Shown piece by piece: positions 33,363 to 41,358 of a DNA stretch of 64,000 nt. How positions within the stretch are numbered: the first letter of the stretch is position 1; the number at the start of each line of letters is the position of its first letter. The notes under the pieces are model-generated. The model was not told where the DNA came from. It made no database searches and was given only the letters and a program-made list of their open reading frames with translations. The stretch is taken from assembly GCA_947565865.1 (NCBI GenBank), contig CANOHT010000001.1, positions 211,823-275,822 of the forward strand. The letters run 5' to 3'. Made by a program: the position numbers and the translations under genes. This stretch comes from an uncultured Clostridia bacterium (GTDB taxonomy: Bacteria > Bacillota > Clostridia > Christensenellales > Aristaeellaceae).

Positions 33363-34945
33363 CCTATACAGACGCCCGCGACCATGGACAGGAGCTGCTC
33401 AGCCGCATGACCCCCGAGCAAAAGCTGGGGCAGCTGTTCCTCATCAGCCTGAGCGGACAGGAGCCTGACGAGGAATTTCTGAAAAACGAAGCGCTGTATC
33501 ACTTCGGCAATATCTATTTGTCCGGGCAGAACCTTCGCGGCCCCGAGCAGATTCGCAGACTGAACGGCCAGCTCCGCCGCATCATCACCGATGCTTCCGG
33601 CGGCGTGGAGCCCGTGATCGCCGTGGATGAGGAAGGCGGCAGCGCGTCTCAGTTTCCCTTCAGCATCACCCGCATCCCCAGCAACCTCACCCTGGGCGCC
33701 GCCCACGACCCCGAAATCACCCAAGCCCTGGGCCTGGCCCTGGGCAACGATCTGAGCGACCTGGGCTTCAACATGCTGCTGGGCCCTGTGCTTGATCTGT
33801 GCCGCAGCCACAGCGACCGCATCATTGGCGTTCGCGCCTACGGCGACGATCCGCTTTTGTCCGCACAGCTCGGCGTTGTCTTCGCTCGGGGCGTCGAGGC
33901 CGGCGGCTGCGGCTGTACCTACAAGCACTTCCCCGGCTATGGCGACGCGGCTGTCATTAACGGCGTTTTCTGCAACACCAGCACCCTTGATGAGCTGCTG
34001 ACGGGAGACGCCTACCCCTTCGCCCAGGCCATCGCCGCCGGGGCGCGCAGCATCATGGCCGGCCAGATCGTGCTGCCCAACCTGCCCTCCCAGGAGCCGC
34101 AGCTCCCCGCAACCCTGTCAAGGGATATTATTGGCGCCCTGCTGCGCGAGCGTCTGGGCTTTGACGGCGTGGTCATGGCTGACGGCGCCATGGCCAGCAA
34201 CGTTTCCAACGCCAAGGGCGCCATGCTCGCCTTCAGCGCCGGCGTGGACATTCTCAAGCCTGACAGCATTTCCTTCTGCATTGCCATGTACAAGGCCCTC
34301 CACACCCGCCTGCAGCGCGGGAAGATTACCATGGAGGAGCTGGATCGCCATGTCCTCCGCATTCTGTGCCTCAAGGAGCAGCTGGCTGACCTGCAGAAGC
34401 GGCGCAGAGCCATGTTTCAGCCGGAAAAAAGCAGCTGGCTCAAGCGCGCGCTTCGCGCCAGCGTGACGCTGCTGCGGGATCGGCAGGGGCTGATTCCCCT
34501 TCCCGCCGACGCCGCCAAGGCCCTGATTATTTCTCCCCTTCTGGAAAAACCCGGCATCCTGGATGACAACGCCACGGACATCTACACCCTGGGCGACCAC
34601 ATGGCCCTGCTCTTTCAGGAGGCGGAAGTACGCAGAGTTTCCAGCTCCCCCTCCCCCCGGGAAGCGCAGGCGCTGCTGGAAGCCGCCCAGCAAGCGGACA
34701 TCATCCTCATCGGCAGCGAAGACGCTCATCTCCACCCCGACTATCTGACGCTTATCAACCGTCTGTGCGCGCTACGCCCCACCATCGCCATCCTGCTCCG
34801 CTCCCCCTACGACGCTGCCGGCATCTGCGAAGACGCCGCGGTGATCGGCGCTTTTACCCATACCCCGGACGCCATGGAAGCCATCGCCCTGGTGCTGTCA
34901 GGCAAGCTTCAGCCCCAGGGACAGCTTCCCATTCAAGCCCCCTGA
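33359..34945 (+). CDS. GH3-family hexosaminidase-like enzyme, altered catalytic dyad
   Basis: A 528-residue cytoplasmic GH3 protein of the NagZ type. The barrel has VIAVDEEGG near residue 90, KHFPGYGD near 194, and the putative nucleophile Asp in FDGVVMADGAM near 275. Normal NagZ enzymes read KHFPGHGDT followed by an Asp-Ser-His loop that supplies the acid/base His. Here the loop reads AAVINGVF, so both Asp and His are absent. A C-terminal domain (about 370-528) follows, as in longer GH3 enzymes. The gene overlaps ROK by 4 bases. It may be a glycosidase with another acid/base, a phosphorylase-like enzyme, or non-catalytic. Confidence 0.85.
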   Translation: MTYTDARDHGQELLSRMTPEQKLGQLFLISLSGQEPDEEFLKNEALYHFGNIYLSGQNLRGPEQIRRLNGQLRRIITDASGGVEPVIAVDEEGGSASQFPFSITRIPSNLTLGAAHDPEITQALGLALGNDLSDLGFNMLLGPVLDLCRSHSDRIIGVRAYGDDPLLSAQLGVVFARGVEAGGCGCTYKHFPGYGDAAVINGVFCNTSTLDELLTGDAYPFAQAIAAGARSIMAGQIVLPNLPSQEPQLPATLSRDIIGALLRERLGFDGVVMADGAMASNVSNAKGAMLAFSAGVDILKPDSISFCIAMYKALHTRLQRGKITMEELDRHVLRILCLKEQLADLQKRRRAMFQPEKSSWLKRALRASVTLLRDRQGLIPLPADAAKALIISPLLEKPGILDDNATDIYTLGDHMALLFQEAEVRRVSSSPSPREAQALLEAAQQADIILIGSEDAHLHPDYLTLINRLCALRPTIAILLRSPYDAAGICEDAAVIGAFTHTPDAMEAIALVLSGKLQPQGQLPIQAP

Positions 34946-34970
34946 CCATTTTGCAAAGGAGAACACAACC

Positions 34971-35441
34971 ATGGCTGACATGCTGGTACACCTTCTGACG
35001 CTCCCCGATATCGACGCTTATGCCGCCGGGTATCACGCCCAGGGCATTCGCGTGATCCGGGCCATGGCCCCCGACATGAAAAAGATTACCGCCTGGGTGG
35101 AGGGGCGTTTCGGCGCCTGCTGGGCCAGCGAATGTGCCGTAGCCTTCACCCACCAGCCCATCACCTGCTTCATCGCGGTGAAGGAAAAGGAGATTCTCGG
35201 CTTCGCATGCTACGAAGCCACCGGCAAGGCCTTCTTCGGCCCTATTGGCGTCAGGGAAGACATGCGCGGCTCCGGCATTGGCGCGGGGCTTCTGCTTCAC
35301 TGCCTCCACGGACTGCGGGAGCTGGGCTACGCCTACGGCATCATCGGCGGCGTGGGGCCTGTTCCCTTCTATGAGAAAACCGTGAACGCCACGCTTATTC
35401 CCGACTCCACCCCCGGCATTTATCGTGATCTTCTGGGCTGA
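34971..35441 (+). CDS. GNAT-family N-acetyltransferase
   Basis: A 156-residue single GNAT domain. The acetyl-CoA binding motif A is VREDMRGSGIGAGLLLH near residue 95, preceded by strand CFIAVKEKEILGFACYE and followed by YAYGIIGGVGPVPFYEK. AAAGGAGAAC precedes the ATG. It lies 25 bases after the GH3 gene in the ROK operon, which suggests acetylation of an amino sugar or metabolite released by the pathway. The substrate is unknown. Confidence 0.88.
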   Translation: MADMLVHLLTLPDIDAYAAGYHAQGIRVIRAMAPDMKKITAWVEGRFGACWASECAVAFTHQPITCFIAVKEKEILGFACYEATGKAFFGPIGVREDMRGSGIGAGLLLHCLHGLRELGYAYGIIGGVGPVPFYEKTVNATLIPDSTPGIYRDLLG

Positions 35442-35471
35442 TTCCACACTTGATTTGAAGGAGGCTTTCCC

Positions 35472-36542
35472 ATGAATCTTATGTCTGATCTGTGCAGGCA
35501 TCAAAACAAGCTCACCCGCTCCATTTGTCCGGAAAACCGCACCGGCGAACCCGGACGCGGCGGCATGTGCCCCTTGGCGGAAGGCACGGCCAAATGGGCA
35601 GCCCGCGACCTGGGTGACGGCTGGAAGGTGAATCCCTTTCTGAACATCGCTCCTGGCGAGACCTGCGAACTGGCCATGATTCACGGCAGCGGCGCGATCA
35701 ACCACATTTGGCTGACCCCCACAGGCAAGTGGCGCTTTTCTATCCTCCGCATCTATTGGGACGGTCAGGAGACGCCCTCGGTGGAGTGTCCCGTCGGCGA
35801 CTTTTTCTGCATGGGCTGGAACGAGTACGCGCAGATCAATGCCCTGCCCGTATGCGTAAACCCCGGTTCCGCCTTCAACTGCTACTGGGAGATGCCCTTC
35901 CGCCAATCCTGCCGCATCACCCTGGAAAACCTGAACACCGAAGAGATCCAGATTTATTACCAGATCGACTACGCACTGTTCCAGCCGCCGGAAGACATGG
36001 CGTATTTCCACGCGCAGTTCCGCCGCACCAACCCGCTGCCCTACAAGAGCGTCTATACCATTCTGGACGGCGTGAAGGGCCGAGGCCATTACGTCGGCAC
36101 CTATATGGCCTGGGGTGTGAACAACAGCATATGGTGGGGCGAGGGCGAGATCAAGTTCTATATGGACGGCGACAGGGAGTATCCCACCATCTGCGGTACG
36201 GGTACAGAGGACTACTTCTGCGGCTCCTACAACTTTGAGGACCCCCACACCCACAAGAATTACAAGGCCTTCTCCACGCCCTACACCGGCCTGCCGCAGA
36301 TCATTACGCCCGATACCCTCTACCACAGCCAGTTCCGCTTCGGCATGTACCGCTTCCACATTACCGACCCCATCTACTTTCAGAACGAGCTGAAGGTCAC
36401 CATTCAGGCCCTGGGCTGGCGCGACGGCGGCCGCTATCTCCCCCGCCAGGACGATATTGCCTCGGTCGCGTTCTGGTATCAGACCCTGCCCGCTGCGGAA
36501 TTCCCGCCCCTGCCCGACAAGGATTACCTGGAGGTCATTTAA
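35472..36542 (+). CDS. GH172 (DUF2961) family glycosidase-like protein
   Basis: A 356-residue protein of the DUF2961 family, now GH172. Characterised members act on fructofuranosides, difructose anhydride or arabinofuranosides. Landmarks are INHIWLT near residue 77, RIYWDGQETPSVECPVGDFF with the conserved acidic residues, QIDYA, and the signature CGTGTEDYFCGSYNF near residue 240. No signal peptide is seen. It is the last gene of the ROK-GH3-GNAT-GH172 operon. Pairing with hexosaminidases suggests a mixed glycan with a furanose sugar. Confidence 0.9.
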   Translation: MNLMSDLCRHQNKLTRSICPENRTGEPGRGGMCPLAEGTAKWAARDLGDGWKVNPFLNIAPGETCELAMIHGSGAINHIWLTPTGKWRFSILRIYWDGQETPSVECPVGDFFCMGWNEYAQINALPVCVNPGSAFNCYWEMPFRQSCRITLENLNTEEIQIYYQIDYALFQPPEDMAYFHAQFRRTNPLPYKSVYTILDGVKGRGHYVGTYMAWGVNNSIWWGEGEIKFYMDGDREYPTICGTGTEDYFCGSYNFEDPHTHKNYKAFSTPYTGLPQIITPDTLYHSQFRFGMYRFHITDPIYFQNELKVTIQALGWRDGGRYLPRQDDIASVAFWYQTLPAAEFPPLPDKDYLEVI

Positions 36543-36903
36543 GGAGGACACCTTCACGCCGAGCAGCCAGAGCTTAGTCCTGAGCCTCAGCGCGCCCCAG
36601 AAGCGTCGGCCGCATGGCAGGCGCCGGAAGTCGTTTCCGCACAACCATCGGCTCAGCTTCCCCGCCAAGCTCAGTTGACTCACAGCCTCGGGAAAGCACC
36701 CGACTGACAGACTCCGGGTTTTTCCGCCCGGCGCGCTTTTCCCAATTCCCGAATTTCAGGAGAAGAAACAAATTCAAAAGCAGCAATCGGCAAGCCCCGC
36801 GGGGCTTGCCGATTGCTGTTGATTGAGGATCAAGATGTTTGAGAAGGCGTTGCCTAAGGCAATGAACTGCCCATTGAGCGCAGCCCATTCCCTCCTATCA
36901 GCT
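36543..36903. other. Intergenic region with terminator
   Basis: No gene seen. A ribosome-binding-site-like AAGGAGGACACC directly after the GH172 stop has no start codon in range and may be a remnant of a further gene. Confidence 0.4.
36781..36823. terminator. Very strong hairpin terminator
   Basis: Perfect 18-bp arms (36781-36798, 36801-36818) with only a GC centre, followed by TTGATT. It ends the ROK-GH172 operon and, read the other way, the Cys-rich gene. Confidence 0.75.
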
Positions 36904-37347
36904 TTAATACTTCTTCATCGCCTTGCATTTAGGATCGCATACCTTATGAATGGCGCACGGTTTAATCGGCCCACCTCGTTCCGATTTTTTGATATAGCTG
37001 CACTTCGGGATTCGTCCATCTTTGATCGCGTCAATCCTGAATCTTATCATCCTCTTCGCTAATTCAATTTCCGCACCCGTTGGATTGACCAGATCAAAAC
37101 CAGTAAAAGCGCATTTGCCGTCGACACACCGCCCACAGCCCCCATGCCCGGTGCGCGCTGTGACAAGCTCCCGCATGGCGGCGGATTCGTTCGCTAAAAC
37201 GGGCTCCAAATACGCATCGTATTGAACGCATATGCGAATTTGCCAATCTCCGCTCTCCGTTTTCTTCACCGAGCCCCACCGCTTGTCTTTATATTTGCCG
37301 CTGAGGCTGATTTTGTTCTCCTTCAGCCATTCAAGAAATTCCTCCAC
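36904..37347 (-). CDS. Cys-rich protein of unknown function
   Basis: A 147-residue protein with several cysteine groups: CGRCVDGKC near residue 72, CSYIKK, CAIHKVCDPKC near the end. They suggest bound zinc or an iron-sulfur cluster. GTG 37347 is chosen since GGGGGAGGA lies 7 bases upstream. The frame continues upstream to 37461 and includes GYCRICTFIAGKNTHGGG, which resembles the end of a small zinc-ribbon domain (PF12674-like). The natural protein may therefore be longer or its 5' end may be decayed. The region is AT-richer than its surroundings and lies beside tRNA-Arg, possible signs of transfer. Confidence 0.6.
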   Translation of the reverse strand: MEEFLEWLKENKISLSGKYKDKRWGSVKKTESGDWQIRICVQYDAYLEPVLANESAAMRELVTARTGHGGCGRCVDGKCAFTGFDLVNPTGAEIELAKRMIRFRIDAIKDGRIPKCSYIKKSERGGPIKPCAIHKVCDPKCKAMKKY

Positions 37348-37672
37348 CGTCAATCCTCCCCCATGTGTGTTCTTCCCCGCGATGAATGTGCAAATCCGAC
37401 AATAGCCGATCGTTTTCCAGCAACCGGCTTTCTGCGGTATTGATTGGGAGTGCGCGCCCACTTCCGAGTCCAGAGAATATAGTAAATTTAGTCTACCACT
37501 GCTTGTGCAGCTTATCTGGCGAGCAATGCTGGCACAAGCTGATATTGGGCAGAACCAGAATTATTTCCAGCGGTTTCCAAACCAGTTCCGTTAGAGGCAA
37601 TATAGAATGCACCTTTGGTACTATTATCAAAGAAAAATTTATTAAACAAAAGAAAGTTAGCACACTGGATAT
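37348..37672. other. AT-rich gap beside tRNA-Arg
   Basis: No supported gene, apart from the upstream extension of the Cys-rich frame to 37461. Composition is clearly lower in GC than the flanks. Confidence 0.4.
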
Positions 37673-37711
37673 AAAAAGTTGACAGACTACCCTCTTGGTG
37701 GTCTGTCAACT
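37673..37711 (-). terminator. tRNA-Arg terminator
   Basis: Arms of 15 bp with one mismatch (37677-37691, 37697-37711) with a 5-nt loop, followed on the minus strand by TTTTTAT, just past the tRNA 3' end. Confidence 0.85.
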
Positions 37712-37716
37712 CATCC

Positions 37717-37793
37717 TGGCGCACCCGGCGAGATTCGAACTCACGGCCTACCGCTTAGGAGGCGGTCGCTCTATCCTGCTGAGCTACGGGTGC
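37717..37793 (-). tRNA. tRNA-Arg (anticodon CCT)
   Basis: A 77-nt cloverleaf read on the minus strand: acceptor GCACCCG/CGGGTGC, D-loop AGCTCAGCAGGATAGAGC, anticodon arm ACCGC-CTCCTAA-GCGGT, T-loop GTTCGAATC, and an encoded CCA. It reads AGG codons. Confidence 0.97.
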
Positions 37794-37836
37794 ATCAACG
37801 TCGTTGCCCACCTGCCGTGGTAAGCAGGCAGGTTGT

Positions 37837-37865
37837 ATTATATCACACTGCCAACCCGTTGACAA
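37837..37865 (-). promoter_or_regulatory. tRNA-Arg promoter
   Basis: On the minus strand TTGTCA (37860-37865), 17 bp, TATAAT (37837-37842), 44 bp upstream of the tRNA. The leader contains an ACCTGCC/GGCAGGT hairpin. Confidence 0.7.
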
Positions 37866-37922
37866 GTGCGAAATGCCCCGTCTGAAGCGCCGCTTTTCGC
37901 CATGGGGGGATTTGCTTTCTCC

Positions 37923-37952
37923 TTGACGGATTCCGCCGCGCAATGCTATAAT
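37923..37952 (+). promoter_or_regulatory. tRNA-Leu promoter
   Basis: TTGACG (37923-37928), 18 bp, TATAAT (37947-37952), ten bases before the tRNA. Confidence 0.7.
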
Positions 37953-37962
37953 ACTGATGTTT

Positions 37963-38045
37963 GCTGATGTGGTGGAATGGCAGACACCGGGGACTTAAAA
38001 TCCCCTGCCTTCATCGGCGTGCGGGTTCGAGCCCCGCCATCAGCA
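37963..38045 (+). tRNA. tRNA-Leu (anticodon TAA)
   Basis: An 83-nt class II tRNA with acceptor GCTGATG/CATCAGC, anticodon arm GGGGA-CTTAAAA-TCCCC, a long variable arm (TGCCTTCATCGGCG) and T-loop GGTTCGAGCC. CCA is not encoded (CAT follows the discriminator base). Confidence 0.97.
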
Positions 38046-38050
38046 CATTG

Positions 38051-38081
38051 AGCGGCTTCGGATGCACTGTCCGAAGCCGCT
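38051..38081 (+). terminator. Hairpin after tRNA-Leu
   Basis: Perfect 12-bp arms AGCGGCTTCGGA and complement with a 7-nt loop, directly behind the tRNA and ahead of the next gene's ribosome binding site. The T tract is weak, so read-through into the methyltransferase-like gene is possible. Confidence 0.6.
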
Positions 38082-38105
38082 GTGCATATTGTCAAGGAGG
38101 TCGCC

Positions 38106-38972
38106 ATGTCCATTCAGGAGGAAAACAGGGCGCTGCTGGCCCGTCTAAGCGCCTATCTGACCGCAGACGCCCGGGCCATCACCCCGGCGCTGGTGGCGGA
38201 AATGAGCGCCTCCACCGGTCTTACCAACGAGGAGGCCTATCTGCCGCTGCTGGCCGCCTTCATGAATCTGGCGCCGGAAATAGCCCGGCGCTATCTGCCT
38301 CGGATGGTTCGGCTCATGTCGCCCGCCGCCGTTGAGGATGACCCGTGGTTTCGGGCGCTTGCGGATCTGACGGTGAAGGAGCACGACATCAGCCTGGAGC
38401 AGGATACCTATGCCCCCTGCGAGCTATTCGTGGCGAATGATTTTGTCATGGACGAGCAGGGCCGGGTGTATCCGCAGCTTGGCTGGTTCGCGAGGGAAGT
38501 GACCTATCCCGCCCTCAAGGAGCACGGGCGCGTCTGGATGACCGTCACGCCCAATGAAATCAACACCATCCGCCCCTTCGCTCAGGCTGTCCATGGCCGC
38601 GTGCTGGCCTATGGGCTGGGCTTGGGGTATTTCGTCTGCCACGCGCTGCTGAATCCAGCGGTGGAAAACGTCACTGTCGTGGAACGGAATCCTGCCGTCA
38701 TCCGGCTGTTCCGCCAATATCTGGCGTCGCTGCTTCCCCGGCCCGACAGATTGTCCATCGTTCAGGCCGACGCCTTTGACTATGCCCGGCAGACCGCCCC
38801 TCAGCAGACCTATGACTGCGTATTTACCGACCTTTGGCACGATGTCGGGGATGGCCTCCCTCTTTACAGACAAATGAAGGCCATTGAAACGCCGGGGCCA
38901 CGCTACTTTTACTGGCTCGAGAAGACGCTGCGCTGCTATCTGCCGGATGCGGAAGCCGCTTCACAGCCCTGA
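38106..38972 (+). CDS. Class I SAM-methyltransferase-fold protein
   Basis: A 288-residue protein whose second half has a Rossmann fold like spermidine synthase and methyltransferases. VLAYGLGLGYFVCHAL near residue 160 is the glycine loop, VTVVERNPAVIRLFR the acidic strand-2 residue, and DAFDYA then YDCVFTDLWHD follow. The N-terminal half (about 1-130) is helical and unassigned. AAGGAGGTCGCC precedes the ATG. The 3' end overlaps the convergent noc-like gene by 37 bases. The methyl acceptor is unknown, and the fold may be used for something other than methylation. Confidence 0.7.
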   Translation: MSIQEENRALLARLSAYLTADARAITPALVAEMSASTGLTNEEAYLPLLAAFMNLAPEIARRYLPRMVRLMSPAAVEDDPWFRALADLTVKEHDISLEQDTYAPCELFVANDFVMDEQGRVYPQLGWFAREVTYPALKEHGRVWMTVTPNEINTIRPFAQAVHGRVLAYGLGLGYFVCHALLNPAVENVTVVERNPAVIRLFRQYLASLLPRPDRLSIVQADAFDYARQTAPQQTYDCVFTDLWHDVGDGLPLYRQMKAIETPGPRYFYWLEKTLRCYLPDAEAASQP

Positions 38973-39805
38973 TAGGGTCTTTGTTCTGAACGGCGGCGGC
39001 GCGTAGGAAGGCGAAGCGTCACCTCAATGGCATCGGGCAAGGTACGCTCGCTGAGCTGTGCGGCGATGCCGGCCTCCTTCATTTGGGCCGCGATGGCCCT
39101 GATGGCGTTCAGGTACAGGCGGTGATCCCGCATCAGGGTGATGGTTCGCCCTCCGGGAATCGGCGGCACCGGCAGGCGGGATTGAGCCGCGCTGATGAGC
39201 AGCTCCACATCCCTGGCCCCCAGGTGCTCCCGGGCCGCCTGCAGGGCAATCGCCATGCGCGCCCGATGATCCGGCAGACCCAGCAGGGCATGCGCCGTCC
39301 TTTCCGGCAGGCCCTCCTCCATAATGAGAATGCGCAGCCCCTCGTCCAAATCCGCCAGACGAAGCTTTTCCCGCACGGTGGCGGAGGTCAGGCCCAGCTG
39401 CCTGGCCAGATCCTCCCGGGTCATGGCGCCGGTCTGCATCAGCTGCGCCATGGTCTTTGCCTCGTCCAGATAATGCATTCGATGGTTCAGCAGGCTTTCC
39501 ACCGTCTTCGCCACCGATTCATCCATAGCGACGCCCGGCAGAACCACCGCGTCCATATGCGTCATGCCCAGCATCCGGCACGCCATCAGCCGCCGATTGC
39601 CCGAAACAACCATGAAGCGGCCATCGGGCATACACTGCACGGTGATGGGGCGAATCAAACCATCCCTGCGGATGGATTGGCACAGCTGGGCCATGGAGGC
39701 GGCGTCCTCCTGGTCAAAGGGCTGGCTTGTCCGGGGCATAATTTGATCCAGGGGCAGCCAGCAAACCTGTTGGGCGCATCCGCCCGTCTGCGGGTCATAG
39801 AGCAT
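38936..39805 (-). CDS. ParB/Noc-family DNA-binding protein
   Basis: A 289-residue ParB-fold protein. The N-terminal CTPase/sulfiredoxin-like domain has SIRRDGLIRPITVQ near 43 and VVSGNRRLMACRMLG near 67. A helix-turn-helix follows (MTREDLARQLGLTSATVREKLRLADL, about 127-152, with a matching second helix LPERTAHALLGL), then a dimerisation tail. It lies downstream of rsmG, as noc does in many Firmicutes, so a nucleoid-occlusion role is favoured over chromosome segregation ParB; no parA-like gene is adjacent. GGAGAG precedes the start. Its end overlaps the convergent methyltransferase-like gene. Confidence 0.8.
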   Translation of the reverse strand: MLYDPQTGGCAQQVCWLPLDQIMPRTSQPFDQEDAASMAQLCQSIRRDGLIRPITVQCMPDGRFMVVSGNRRLMACRMLGMTHMDAVVLPGVAMDESVAKTVESLLNHRMHYLDEAKTMAQLMQTGAMTREDLARQLGLTSATVREKLRLADLDEGLRILIMEEGLPERTAHALLGLPDHRARMAIALQAAREHLGARDVELLISAAQSRLPVPPIPGGRTITLMRDHRLYLNAIRAIAAQMKEAGIAAQLSERTLPDAIEVTLRLPTRRRRSEQRPYQGCEAASASGR

Positions 39806-39915
39806 TCAGGTCTCTCCTTTGCCATAGCGAGCCGACATGGGCGGACAGACGGCTCCCCCGAAACGCCCGCCGCCCATGCAGCTCTTGTTGGCTTTTTCTG
39901 CCCGCACAAAGCAAA

Positions 39916-39968
39916 ACCCTGCTTTTCCATGCGAGAATCGTTCGTGCTTTCTCGCGGAAAGGCAGGGT
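39916..39968. terminator. Bidirectional terminator after rsmG
   Basis: A long stem built from ACCCTGC/GCAGGGT, TTTCC/GGAAA and GCGAGAA/TTCTCGC, with ATTTTTTG on the plus side and TTTTG on the minus side. It separates rsmG from the noc-like gene. Confidence 0.7.
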
Positions 39969-40010
39969 GATTTTTTGTCGTCCGACAGCGCTTTTTCAGC
40001 TTCCGCGGCG

Positions 40011-40742
40011 TCATTTGCCGGATGCGCCCAGCGGCAGCCTGCCAGGTGTGCCGGCTTTTCGCGGATATTGTCGAGCGGTTTTTTCCGTTTTCTGAATAGG
40101 AAGGAGCAAATGCTGCCAAGCCCGGCCCGGAAAGGAGCACGGCAGAGCCTCCTCAACGTGTCCGCCCAGCAGGTGCGCCGCCCGCTTCCCCTGGGTCATT
40201 TCATCCTGAAGGGCAGGGCCCTTCCAGCACAGCGCGCGACCGCCCACCTTCACAAAGGGCAGCAGATATTCCGACAGCACCGCCAGGGAAGCCACGCCCC
40301 TGGCCACCGCCAGGTCATACCGCTCACGATGCTCCGGGCTGTGAGCGCCATCCTCCGCCCGGCTATGGGCCAGGGTGACGTTCTCCACCGCCAGGGCGTC
40401 CACCACCGCCTTGAGGAAAGTCAGGCGCTTTTGCTGGGCGTCCATCAGCGTGAAGGAAACCGTCGGGCAGGCCAGCGCCAAGGGCAGACCTGGGAAGCCC
40501 GCCCCAGTGCCCACATCAATCACACGGCCTGCTGAAGGCATCAGGCCAAACCGCAGGGGCATCAGGCTGTCCACATAATGGCGGTCCATCATTTCCGCCT
40601 CGTCCGTGACGGCGGTAAGGTCCATGCGGCTGTTCCAGTCCATGAGCATCTCATGGTACCGAATTAGCCTGTCCGGCAGGCCATCAGGACATGGGATGCC
40701 GCATTCCGTCAAGCGCAGGGCTAATGTCTTCGCGTCCATCAT
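40011..40742 (-). CDS. rsmG: 16S rRNA (guanine527-N7)-methyltransferase
   Basis: Methylates G527 of 16S rRNA with SAM. The 243 residues have N-terminal LIRYHEMLMDWNSRMDLTA, DRHYVDSL near 53, the SAM loop VIDVGTGAGFPGLPLAL near 72, LMDAQQKRLTFL and ARGVASLAVLSEY. All are family signatures. The C-terminal tail (about 25 residues) is longer and basic. One base separates it from the upstream YdcF-type gene, so it is the end of an operon from the iron-type dehydrogenase through radC. Confidence 0.95.
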   Translation of the reverse strand: MMDAKTLALRLTECGIPCPDGLPDRLIRYHEMLMDWNSRMDLTAVTDEAEMMDRHYVDSLMPLRFGLMPSAGRVIDVGTGAGFPGLPLALACPTVSFTLMDAQQKRLTFLKAVVDALAVENVTLAHSRAEDGAHSPEHRERYDLAVARGVASLAVLSEYLLPFVKVGGRALCWKGPALQDEMTQGKRAAHLLGGHVEEALPCSFPGRAWQHLLLPIQKTEKTARQYPRKAGTPGRLPLGASGK

Positions 40743-40743
40743 G

Positions 40744-41358
40744 TCACTCCAAGGGCAAACGCAGGTATTTCTGCGCGCCGTATTTGATCCACGCCAGGGC
40801 CTCCCGGGCGTGATTTTTCAGCCAGTATTCCGGCTTGGTTGGCGAGGGCAGGCCGGTCGCGTCCAGGCCCTCATCCGCCGCGATCGCCATGGCTCTTGGC
40901 AGATGATAATCGCTGGTAACGATGAGCACCTTGCTTGCCCCGGTATCCGCCAGCAGCCGCGCCGCGTGACGAATGTTCTGCCGGGTATTGTAGGATTCCG
41001 CGTCCGTCAGCACCTGCTGGGAGGGAATCCCCTTGGACAGCAGAACATCCCGCATCACATAGGCCTCCGGGGCAGGCTCGTCCCCGCCCTGGGCGCCGCA
41101 GACCACCACCGGCACGTTGCGGGCCTCCCAGGCGTCATAAGCCGCATCCAGACGCCACTGCAGCTGCACCGACGGGCTGCCGTCCGGCTTCACCTGCGCC
41201 CCCAGCACCACAATGGCGTCGTATTCCTCTGCCGGTGGAAGGTGGCGCTCCTTCCAGACCAGCATTCCTATAACGCCCAGATAAGCAATCAAGCCCAGCA
41301 GCACCAGAATCATCAATAGCATCATCAGCCTGTGCAGGCCTCCCATGGTTCTTTTCAT
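40744..41358 (-). CDS. YdcF/SanA-type DUF218 membrane protein
   Basis: A 204-residue protein with one N-terminal membrane segment (MLLMILVLLGLIAYLGVIGML) and a DUF218 domain outside: AIVVLGAQV near 45, ARLLADTGASKVLIVTSDYHLPRA near 140. The family includes SanA and ElyC, envelope-linked proteins of uncertain chemistry. It overlaps radC by 4 bases. Confidence 0.85.
   Translation of the reverse strand: MKRTMGGLHRLMMLLMILVLLGLIAYLGVIGMLVWKERHLPPAEEYDAIVVLGAQVKPDGSPSVQLQWRLDAAYDAWEARNVPVVVCGAQGGDEPAPEAYVMRDVLLSKGIPSQQVLTDAESYNTRQNIRHAARLLADTGASKVLIVTSDYHLPRAMAIAADEGLDATGLPSPTKPEYWLKNHAREALAWIKYGAQKYLRLPLE

Noticed and set aside
34854..36683. 609-codon open frame antisense to the GNAT and GH172 genes
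   Set aside because: Both plus-strand genes have good start sites and family motifs; the antisense product has none.
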